Positions 37,949 through 45,964 of a stretch of 64,000 nucleotides of DNA are shown here, piece by piece. The translations under genes and the position numbers were made by a program. The stretch's first letter is position 1; each line of letters begins with the position of its first letter. The DNA is taken from assembly GCA_035578155.1 (NCBI GenBank), contig JAPWDM010000061.1, positions 563,001 to 627,000 of the forward strand. Reading direction: 5' to 3'. Below the pieces are notes generated by a model. That model was not told the origin of the DNA. It was given only the letters and a program-made list of their open reading frames with translations, and ran no database searches. The stretch comes from Brachynemurus nebulosus. Taxonomy: Eukaryota > Arthropoda > Insecta > Neuroptera > Myrmeleontidae.

Positions 37949-38029
37949 CCTTGCATAATGCCGGTATAGGTGAATGTTACCCAGTACTGTCCTACTGAGT
38001 AGTGAGCGCCAGGTTGGCGTAAAAGTCTA
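37946..38029 (+). mobile_element. Short TAA-tailed 3' fragment, copy 1
   Basis: About 84 bp (TACCTTGCATAATGCCGG to GGTTGGCG) preceded and followed by TAA repeats. An almost identical piece recurs at 44292-44365. It is probably the 3' end of a further TAA-targeting element, 5' truncated. The parent is not in this window. Confidence 0.65.
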
Positions 38030-38045
38030 TAATAATAATAATAAT
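38030..38045. repeat. (TAA)n between two elements
   Basis: Five TAA units. Read through in the overlapping frame they give the run of N residues before the I-like protein. Confidence 0.85.
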
Positions 38046-41000
38046 CTGGCGTCAGACTCATACGGTAGCGACCATATACCTATTATTTTAAATAGTACCA
38101 TGCCGATGACTCCACATTCGTCTTCGCCGAGATGGCGTCTCCGTCAAGCCGATTGGGAAATGTACACTAATTCATTCCGTACACCCGAGCTGACTGGAGA
38201 CGTAGAAGATGATGTGGAGAAAATGTCCTCCAGTGTCAATGAAGCAGCATATACGAGTATACCGAAGTCGTCCAACATTCCACCCAAACATCAAGTACCA
38301 TGGTGGAATGAAGTCGTCAGTGTAGCAGTTGAAGAGAAAAAGCGGGCGTACCACGAACTCAGACGTCGCCCCACGCAGGAAAATGTGATAGCCTACAAGC
38401 GTGCTCAAGCACGCTGTAAACGCACAATTAAAGAACAAAAGAGGCTATCATGGGAGCAATATGTTTCGGCCATAAACACCTCCACGACCACCTCAGAGGT
38501 ATGGAGAAGAGTGAGGGCCATTACTGGGAAATATTCCCGTTCACCTATGCCCTCCCTTCTCGTCGTCGACGGTCGGAACATCACTGAACGCGCAGAAATA
38601 GCTAATTGCTTAGCTAAGCACTTTGAGCGCGTCAGTGGCTCCCAGAATTATGACCCGGACTTCCTGCGGATCAAGATCGAACACGAACAAAATGATCTTG
38701 ATTTTTTCTCGGATGAATCCCTCCAGTATAACCAACCGTTTTCTATGCAAGAATTACTGGAGGCGCTTCGGGGATCTGGGGACACCTCCCCTGGACCTGA
38801 TGAGATCCCCTACGCCATGATCCGGAACCTGCCTTATCCTGGTAAGTGTAGGTTACTGGATCTTTACAACGAAATTTTTAGGCAAGGCGTTTACCCTCCG
38901 CAGTGGCGGGAAGCTACCATCATTCCGCTCCTAAAAGAGGGTAAAGATTCATCGCAACTAACTAGCTACCGTCCAATATCCTTGACTTGCTGTTTCAGCA
39001 AGGTATTGGAAAAAATGGTGAACAACCGTCTCGTCTGGTGGCTGGAATCCCACAATCTCATTCCTAAACATCAATGTGGGTTCCGCCGATACCATTCGAC
39101 CACGGACCATCTTGTTCGCCTCGAGAATGCCATTCAAGACGCCTTTCTCCAACGAAAACACCTTGTGGCTGTGTTCTTCGATTTGGAGAAAGCTTATGAT
39201 ATGACCTGGAGGTATGGCATTCTCAAGAAGCTGCACGACTGGGGTTTAAGAGGTAACCTCCCTCAGTTCGTAAAAAGTTTTCTGACTGACCGTTCTTTTC
39301 GTGTCCGGGTAGGTGACACTGAGTCTGAGGCCCACTCCCAGGAGAATGGTGTTCCTCAAGGCTCCACCATCAGTGTCACCTTGTTCTCCATCGCAGTCAG
39401 TCATATTGCAGCTTCAGCCCCAATTCGTCGTTGCTTGTACGTTGATGACCTAACAACTTTTTATGCAGCCGACTCCATTGAGGATATCCAACAACGGCTG
39501 CAACAAGGCATCAACGAAGTGGTGACTTCTGCAGAAGCTCTTGGTTTTCGCTTCTCTCCACAAAAAACATCGGTGGTTCACTTCTGCAGAAAGCGCAACG
39601 CACATCCGGATCCTGTTCTCACATTGAAAGGATCCAACCTTCAGTGCGTCGATAGCGTCAGGTTTCTAGGACTTATATTTGATAAACAACTAACGTGGCG
39701 TCCACACCTCCAAGCCTTAGCTGCGAGTTGTCGCAGGACAATAAACATGCTTAAGTGCTTGGCTGGTGCATCGTGGGGTGCGGGCCGGGAGTCGTTGCTT
39801 CGCCTGTATCAATCGCTAGTTCTGACTAGGATTGATTACGGCAGCATTGCTTACTCCTCCGCCCGGGCGTCTGCGCTTCTACTCCTAGATCCTGTTCACC
39901 ATGCAGGCATACGACTGGCTACGGGAGCATTTCGAACGAGTCCTTCTATGAGCCTCTCCGTAGAGTCGGGTCTCCCTCCGCTGCGACTGAGACGTGAGCG
40001 TCTCTTGCTCAATTATGCAGCGGGGGTATATGCAACACCTACGCATATTAATCACCCGACTCTATTTAGATATCGTTTACAGGGGCTCTACGGTCGACGT
40101 CCCACCATAAGTCGACCAGTGGCCGTTCGAACGCAGGAGTTATTAGAGAGTCTGCACTTACAGTTCGCCAAGGTACTTCCCAAACGTCCTATGGAAGTAC
40201 CTCCTTGGCTGATCCCTAACGTAAGGTGTCGTTTCGACCTGACTGGTCTCAACAAGGAGGAGACCAGTTCATTCGAATATCGATCCCGCTTCTACGAGAT
40301 CATTAGCGAACTTGACTCTCTCTGCATATACACAGATGGTTCTAAAACAGCTACGGGTGTTGGAAGTGCCATCGTCATTCGTGACGATCCTCACGCTTGG
40401 ACACTTCCTCCCAAGGCCACTGTGTATACTGCGGAATTATTTGCGATTTTGCAAGCCCTGCGATTCTGTCAAACATCCGAAGACAGCGCATTCCTCATTT
40501 GTTCCGACTCGTTGAGCGCGTTGCAAGCGATCTGCCACTCTCATACCATCGATCCACTGGTGCAGAACATCCGAACGTGTCTCTACATGCTCCGCCAAAA
40601 GTCTATCACCTTCTTTTGGATTCCCGGACATGTGGGGATACCTGGCAATGAACTCGCCGACCAGGCAGCACGTCATGCAGCCGAAGTCGGTGAGCCACAG
40701 GACATTGCCATACGCCCAGAGGATCTGAGAGTGTGCATTAGATCCGCGATCGATCAGAAATGGCAACGTGAGTGGAACAACCTCACGGCTAAGCTCAGAC
40801 AGGTGAAACCTGAGGTCCAAAGAACTCCGGCACCTGTAAATCTGAGCCGGCGAGAGAGTGTGGCCCTGACGCGTTTACGCTTGGGCCACACGGCGTTAAC
40901 ACATTGTCATCTTCTCGCCGGTGAGGATCAGCCAAGGTGCGCCGCCTGCGGGACGGCGCTGACCGTGAGGCATATAGTTGAGGAATGTGTAACCTTTGAG

Positions 41001-41120
41001 CCATTGCGCCAGAGGTTGCAGCTCCCCAATAATGTAGCCGAAGCTTTAGCTTACGATGCAGTCTCTGAAAGAAAGATGCTTGAATTTCTCCGAAATTCGC
41101 ATCTTCTTCAGAGACTTTAG
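38046..41120 (+). CDS. I-like ORF2: endonuclease end, RT, RNase H
   Basis: Frame of 1,024 codons from the truncation point; an ATG at 37974 lies in the preceding fragment and is not the true start. The first residues hold the end of an APE-type endonuclease (GSDHIPI). RT motifs: TSYRPISLTCCFSK, VFFDLEKAYD, NGVPQGSTISVTLF and catalytic YVDD (about 465-468). RNase H has all four acidic or histidine positions: YTDGSK (about 763), TAELFAI (about 797), CSDSLSAL (about 821) and PGHVGIPGNELAD (about 862-872). Near the end is a C-x2-C-x7-H-x4-C knuckle (CAACGTALTVRH, about 965). The enzyme would nick DNA, copy element RNA and remove the RNA strand. There is no stop or frameshift; only the N-terminal endonuclease and ORF1 are missing. 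Confidence 0.9.
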   Translation: MASDSYGSDHIPIILNSTMPMTPHSSSPRWRLRQADWEMYTNSFRTPELTGDVEDDVEKMSSSVNEAAYTSIPKSSNIPPKHQVPWWNEVVSVAVEEKKRAYHELRRRPTQENVIAYKRAQARCKRTIKEQKRLSWEQYVSAINTSTTTSEVWRRVRAITGKYSRSPMPSLLVVDGRNITERAEIANCLAKHFERVSGSQNYDPDFLRIKIEHEQNDLDFFSDESLQYNQPFSMQELLEALRGSGDTSPGPDEIPYAMIRNLPYPGKCRLLDLYNEIFRQGVYPPQWREATIIPLLKEGKDSSQLTSYRPISLTCCFSKVLEKMVNNRLVWWLESHNLIPKHQCGFRRYHSTTDHLVRLENAIQDAFLQRKHLVAVFFDLEKAYDMTWRYGILKKLHDWGLRGNLPQFVKSFLTDRSFRVRVGDTESEAHSQENGVPQGSTISVTLFSIAVSHIAASAPIRRCLYVDDLTTFYAADSIEDIQQRLQQGINEVVTSAEALGFRFSPQKTSVVHFCRKRNAHPDPVLTLKGSNLQCVDSVRFLGLIFDKQLTWRPHLQALAASCRRTINMLKCLAGASWGAGRESLLRLYQSLVLTRIDYGSIAYSSARASALLLLDPVHHAGIRLATGAFRTSPSMSLSVESGLPPLRLRRERLLLNYAAGVYATPTHINHPTLFRYRLQGLYGRRPTISRPVAVRTQELLESLHLQFAKVLPKRPMEVPPWLIPNVRCRFDLTGLNKEETSSFEYRSRFYEIISELDSLCIYTDGSKTATGVGSAIVIRDDPHAWTLPPKATVYTAELFAILQALRFCQTSEDSAFLICSDSLSALQAICHSHTIDPLVQNIRTCLYMLRQKSITFFWIPGHVGIPGNELADQAARHAAEVGEPQDIAIRPEDLRVCIRSAIDQKWQREWNNLTAKLRQVKPEVQRTPAPVNLSRRESVALTRLRLGHTALTHCHLLAGEDQPRCAACGTALTVRHIVEECVTFEPLRQRLQLPNNVAEALAYDAVSERKMLEFLRNSHLLQRL

Positions 41121-41929
41121 GGGCATTACATCTCTGAATTTTACAAAGTCGTCTCTTTTTATCTCCCCCGATAGAATTTTAATTACAGTCAATTTTAATT
41201 TATGTGTTTAAAAAAAGTATTGTGTGTGTCTTAATTTATTTATTTATTAACAATACCCTGTCCCAGCTGGTCTGGCAGGGTACTTTTAGTCTTGTTTTTA
41301 TGCCACTAAGGGCCTTTACACCCTTAGTGGTACTTTGTTATTTATACGTGTTACTTTGTTTTTGTTATTGTTTTTTAACGATGTACTACCGAGGGCCTTT
41401 TACACCCGAGGTGGTACATCATTTGTTCTTCCATCTGTGATATTTTGTTATGCCGCTGTAGGCCTGTTGTTATGGCTCTACAGCGGTATTGTTTTAACTC
41501 CTTATTGTTTCACTGGTCGGCTTATGGCCTCCCAGTGACGCAATAAGTTCTGTCTGTGATATATTTTTGTGATACTCTTCTGTGATATTTCGTGTTGTTC
41601 TAGTCAGGTTGCTCCACTCCGGGGCCGTTTACACCTCGGAGGGAGTTCCAGCGATGGCTTCCATGCCTTGGTGACCGGACGCTTTGTCTAGTACTTATCG
41701 TACCGTCACCAAGGACTGTCCGCTCCTTTTAAGCCCTGGGATGGCAGGGCCCATCGATGGATTTTATTATGTGTATGTTTTGTCCCTTGTCTATCGCATT
41801 TATGTGTTCCTGTCTGTTTTGTGTATGTTTTTATCTCTCGTTTTGGCGGCGCATGCCCTTAGTTGGCGATGCCGCCGGGTGCTGCTGGCCGCGCCATCCA
41901 CCGGCAGCAGTACCCCAATTTTAATAAAA
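41121..41929 (+). other. I-like 3' UTR with ten consecutive stem-loops
   Basis: Stem-loops read in order: 41254-41282 (TACCCTG/CAGGGTA), 41301-41332 (CCACTAAGGG/CCCTTAGTGG), 41380-41420 (GATGTACTACC/GGTGGTACATC), 41452-41487 (GCCGCTGTAG/CTACAGCGGT), 41502-41546 (TTATTG and TCACTGG paired), 41612-41645 (CTCCG/CGGAG), 41666-41714 (CCTTGGTGAC/GTCACCAAGG), 41733-41750, 41845-41876 (GGCGGC/GCCGCC) and 41881-41910 (GCTGCTGG/CCGGCAGCAG). Three of them share a loop of the form GGCC(T/G)TTTACACC. Two further copies of this region lie at 42870-43461 and 43488-44234. Such a UTR probably binds the element's own RT or another factor; that is inference. Confidence 0.85.
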
Positions 41930-41978
<49 letters not shown>

Positions 41979-41979
41979 T
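41930..41979. repeat. (TAA)n tail of the I-like element
   Basis: About 16 TAA units after AATTTTAATAAAAAA, ending where the next noncoding copy begins. Confidence 0.95.
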
Positions 41980-43461
41980 CGCTGGGCTAAAATCCAACCT
42001 TCACGTCCCCGTTCGTGCCCGGCGGGCAACTGTTAGCTTCGGCTAGCAGGCTGACGAGGCTCTGGTACTGTGTTTCGACAAGAATGATCGTGTGGAGGGG
42101 ACGATGTTGTATCCCCCGAGTGAGTGTTATGCCTGCGTCAGTTTGATTTGGTTTAATTGGTACCTTGACCGGAATTCAACGCGTCGCCAGTGCTGCATAC
42201 TCTAGTGGGCGTGATCTTCGGAGTCCGACGATACCGTTCGGATGTGTCGAAAAGGTAATATTGCGTCTGTGATTTATGTAAAAATTGTGATCTGTGTCTG
42301 TGATAGTTGTTATGCCACCTTGGGTTCTCATGCCTGCGGTGGTACTTTTTAATTGTTACTGTAATGTTTCCCTGGCCTTGTTCTTGTCATTTCGATGGGT
42401 AGGAATGCGGCTCCCGACGCACTCGTTCTCATCGGCCGCACGTACGAGTCGACGTCTGCCCGAAGAGCTTGAGCGAGCTCGCCCAGTAAGGAGACGTCGT
42501 CGTCCCTCGTACGGATGCGTTCGTGGGCGTTGATATGGCGGCTTCCGCCCCGTCGAAGTGATACGAACACAGGTCAGATGTTGGCTTTGTGATACTCTGT
42601 GGCATTGTTCCGTTCTCTGTAGCCTCGACTCGGACGAACGTGGCCTAGTCATCGTACCGGTCTCCCGTGTAGGTTGACCCCGACATCTGACAGAACGGCA
42701 CATGTACCCAGTAATCAGCTATCTGACAGAACAGTACATGTTGCTCAGTAATCAGATGTCACTGTCCCTATACGTGTGAGTTCCTAGTTGTTGACGAAGC
42801 CATTTCGGAATTGTTGAGACTATGGGGAGCGGAATCGTGCCACAGAGCAAGAAATTTTTTTAAAATCTGTGATATTGTTGTTTTTATTTTTTAATAAGAT
42901 TGTTTTAATCTGTTTTGTTTTAACGATGTACCACTGAGGGCCTTTTCCACCCGAGGTGGTACATCATCTTTTTATTCTTATCTGTGATATTTTGTTGTGC
43001 CGCTGTGGGCTTGCTTTTGTGGCCCTTCAGCGGTTTTGGTTTTAACTACTTATTGCGGCACTGGTCGGCCTGTGGCTCCCCAGTGACGTAATAAGATTTT
43101 TTTTTTAATATTGTCTGATAAATTTTTTGAGTGTTTTCTAGTCAGTTTTCTCCACTCCGAGGCCCTTTACACCTCGGAGTTTCATCGTTGGTTTTCAGAC
43201 CTTGGTGGCCGGACGCTCTGGCTAGTACTTAGCGTGTCGCCACCGGGGACTGTCCACTCTTTGTGAAGCCCTGGGATGGCAGGGTCCATCGTTGAATTTT
43301 ATTATGTGTATGTTTGTCCTTTGTCTATTGCATTTATGTGTTCCTGTCTTTATGTGTTGTTTTTATTTATATCGTGTTTGGCGGCGCATGCCCTTAGTTG
43401 GCGATGCCGCCGGACACTGCTGACCACGCCATCCACCGGCAGCAGCGTCCCAATTTTAATA
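41980..43461 (+). mobile_element. Noncoding I-like relative (copy B)
   Basis: Lies between the TAA tail at 41930-41979 and an A-rich/TAA tail at 43462-43487. The right 590 bp (from about 42870) matches the I-like 3' UTR from its third stem-loop onward. The left 890 bp is unrelated to the ORF, richer in GC and full of inverted repeats: TGCCC/GGGCA at 42016-42028, CTGTTAGC-TTCG-GCTAGCAG at 42030-42049 (a C(UUCG)G tetraloop), a 42441-42513 stem (CGTACGAG/CTCGTACG and GACGTCT/AGACGTC) and GACATCTGA/TCAGATGTC at 42682-42760. No coding frame. It could be a SINE-like parasite sharing the LINE tail, or an internally deleted copy keeping the 5' UTR. Confidence 0.65.
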
Positions 43462-43487
43462 AAAAAAAAAAAAAAAAAAAAATAATA

Positions 43488-44234
43488 TCCGACAGTAAAT
43501 TTTATCTTCAGCATTTTATTTTATGTGTTTAAAATGATTTGTGTGAGTGTCTTATTTATTAACGATACCCTGTTCCAGCTGGTCTGGCAGGGTACTTTTA
43601 GTCTTTTGTTATGCCACTAAGGGCTTTTACACCCTTAGTGGTACTGTTGTTATTTATACATGTTTTCCGTTTTGTTATTGTTTTTTAACGATGTACTACC
43701 GAGGGCCTTTTACACCCGAGGTGGTACATCATTTGTTTCTTCTTTCTGTGATATTTTGTTATGCCGCTGTGGACCAGTTGTTATGGCTCTACAGCGGTAT
43801 TGTTTTAACCCCTTATTGCTTCACTGGTCGGCCTGTGGCCTCCCAGTGACGCAATAAGTATTATCTGTGATACGATTTGTGATATTTTTTCTAGTCTTTG
43901 TGTTTTGTCTAGTCAGGTTTCTCCACTCCGAGGCCTTTTGCGCCTCGGAGGGAGTTCCAGCGATGGCTTCCAGACCTTGGTGACCGGACGCTCTGTCTAA
44001 TACTTATCGTACCGTCACCAAGGACTGTCCGCTCTTTTTAAGCCCTGGGATGGCAGGGCCCATCGATGGATTTTATTATGTGTATGTTTGTCCGTTGTCT
44101 AGTGCATTTATGTGTACCTGTCTTTATGTGTTGTTTTTATTTATATCGTGTTTGGCGGCGCATGCCCTTGGTTGGCGATGCCGCCGGGTGCTGCTGACCG
44201 CGCCATCCACCGGCAGCAGTACCCCAATTTTAAT
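43488..44234 (+). mobile_element. Solo I-like 3' UTR (copy C)
   Basis: Corresponds to the I-like element from about 41190 to its end, with all ten stem-loops and no ORF, followed by A12 and TAA repeats (44235-44274). It is a strongly 5'-truncated insertion. Very high similarity to the 41121-41929 copy suggests recent activity. Confidence 0.8.
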
Positions 44235-44274
44235 AAAAAAAAAAAAATAATAATAATAATCATAATAATAATAA

Positions 44275-44381
44275 CCCTTCCACAGAGCCTAATACCTTGC
44301 ATAATGCCGGTATAGGTGAATGTTACCCAGCACTGTCCTACTGAGTAGTGAGCACCAAGTTGGCGTTTTTTTTGTTTTTTT

Positions 44382-44382
<1 letters not shown>
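44275..44382 (+). mobile_element. Short TAA-tailed 3' fragment, copy 2
   Basis: Same 3' sequence as 37946-38029 (CCTTGCATAATGCCGG onward) with about 17 extra bases at its left end and a T-rich stretch before a long TAA tract (44383-44446). Confidence 0.65.
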
Positions 44383-44436
<54 letters not shown>

Positions 44437-44446
44437 TTAATAATAA
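44383..44446. repeat. (TAA)n microsatellite
   Basis: About 20 TAA units with one TATTAA interruption, between the short fragment and a Dong-like 5' end. Confidence 0.95.
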
Positions 44447-45017
44447 ACGCCCTGTGGGTGGGGGCTTCACTTTGCAGAATTTGTCCACAGTAAGTCCTGC
44501 TTGTCGTAAGAAGCGACTAAAAGGACAACCCATTAGGATGGAGCAAATAAGAAAAAGGCCTCGGAAAACTGCCGCTGCCGGTGGAGCGACCGGGCGCATC
44601 AGGGTCACCACTGAATGTGACAGCTCAGATCACGGTGACGACAGGTTGGGTTCTAGGTAGCCACCTGTCAGCTGTAACAACACCTTCAGCCAAAATGCTA
44701 CTGCCCTACTTACGGAGCCCCCAACACCTTTGGCTCAGCCGACTTTAAGTGTTTCCTCAGAGCATCCTTTGGGGACCACTAAAGCTGGTAAGAAGCGTGT
44801 GCGTATGCAATGGACAGATGAACTGAATGAATTCATCGTACGCACATACTTCAAAGTTACTAGACTTGAAACGGACAAAACTGGTTACCGTACAAAATTA
44901 CATCAAGAGTTCTCGCGCAGCTACCCTCACCTAAGTCGCGTTACTGAACAGAGATTGGCAGACCAAAAACGTGTCATTTTTACCAATAATCTTATCCCTT
45001 TCTCCCTCATAAACACC
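44447..45017 (+). pseudogene. R4/Dong-like 5' end and N-terminal domain
   Basis: Starts CGCCCTGTGGGTGGGGG right after TAA repeats, as expected for a Dong-type 5' end, with CGTAAGAAGCGACTAAAAGG, a motif I associate with R4-type 5' regions. A frame open from 44661 encodes RMQWTDELNEFIVRTYF, then LETDKTGYR and VTEQRLADQKRV, which fits the conserved Myb-like DNA-binding segment before the RT in R4 elements. No in-frame ATG precedes it. It ends abruptly at a TAA repeat (45018-45035) after NLIPFSLI, so RT and endonuclease are absent. Losing the 3' end is unusual for a non-LTR element and points to recombination or deletion. It does not overlap the Dong-like copy at 34660-37668. Confidence 0.75.
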
Positions 45018-45035
45018 AATAATAATAATAATAAT
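45018..45035. repeat. (AAT)n at the end of the cluster
   Basis: Six AAT units close the retroelement chain. Confidence 0.85.
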
Positions 45036-45147
45036 AACGATATATATATTTGTTTCCAATCCATACAGCGATTATAACAAAGAAGTTCAGTTGCAGTCTT
45101 ATAAACTCAGCACAAAAGCACATTATTCAGCTAATTATGAAATATAA

Positions 45148-45600
45148 ACTTTCAACAATAAGAATAACAATAATAAAGTAATTCCATAAATATGTAACAA
45201 TAACAAAAATAACAATTAGTAATTAACAAAATATACATAAATAGAATTGAAAATATCGAGAAAAAAAAAGAATAAACTAAAATAACATACAAAAATATAT
45301 TATTTATCAAGATATAAACCATAGACTTTAAGCAACAAAGATAATAACAATATAATAGGTCTACAAATGTGTAACAGTAACAAAAACAGCAATTAGTAAT
45401 TAACAAAATTTACATGAATATAATTGAAGATATCGAAAAGAGAATATACTAAAATGGTATATAAAAATACATTATCAAGCTATCTGCCAACGACAAACTT
45501 TCAACAATAATAATAACAAATATGAGTAATAATAATAAAAATAACAATTTTTAGCTATTAACAAGATTTAGATAAGTAAAATTGAAAATATGTGTTAGTA
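45148..45600. repeat. About 170-bp tandem repeat, 2.5-3 copies
   Basis: Three diverged units share AACAATTAGTAATTAACAAAAT and a following AATTGAA(A/G)ATATCGA block (about 45215, 45390, and a weaker one at 45550). Very A-rich on the plus strand. Confidence 0.65.
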
Positions 45601-45878
45601 TTAAAAAAAAAAGATGAGAATTACGTATTCAGTGCAAAGGCCCTAAGTTGAAAAGCTGAGACGGTATAATTAAATACATCGTTTAGTTGTTCAGTAGATA
45701 TAACATTGAGGATTCTCTTGAGTATGTCAGTTAATGAAGTATTATCTGTTATGTATTAGCGAATTTCCAAAACTGGAAATTCAGCTTTTACGCCAGGTGT
45801 CATGGTGCGACCTAAGCCCGAGACCATATCAGAAATATGTTTTGAGGTCCCTAGAATACGAAAATGATATTCACTAAA

Positions 45879-45883
<5 letters not shown>

Positions 45884-45961
<78 letters not shown>
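45884..45961. repeat. (TA)n microsatellite
   Basis: About 78 bp of TA repeats at the standard position of family A elements. Confidence 0.95.

Positions 45962-45964
<3 letters not shown>

Larger units (their letters stand above)
38046..41929 (+). mobile_element. I-like non-LTR retrotransposon, 5' truncated
   Basis: Begins inside the apurinic endonuclease domain and continues through RT, RNase H, a long structured 3' UTR and a (TAA)n tail (41930-41979). Drosophila I elements also end in TAA repeats and encode RNase H, which supports an I-superfamily placement. The clade (I, Nimb or relative) is not settled. Confidence 0.85.

Noticed and set aside
35110..41004. Shadow frames of 60-130 codons within the two retrotransposon ORFs
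   Set aside because: They overlap the long conserved RT-containing frames in other phases and show no domain of their own.
42294..42703. Arginine- and serine-rich frames on both strands
   Set aside because: Produced by GC-rich inverted repeats in copy B; no start context or family match.
41204..44250. Frames of 60-120 codons across the stem-loop UTR copies
   Set aside because: Similar frames arise in copies A and C because the DNA is repeated, and conservation is explained by hairpin stems; none persists through copy B in the same form.
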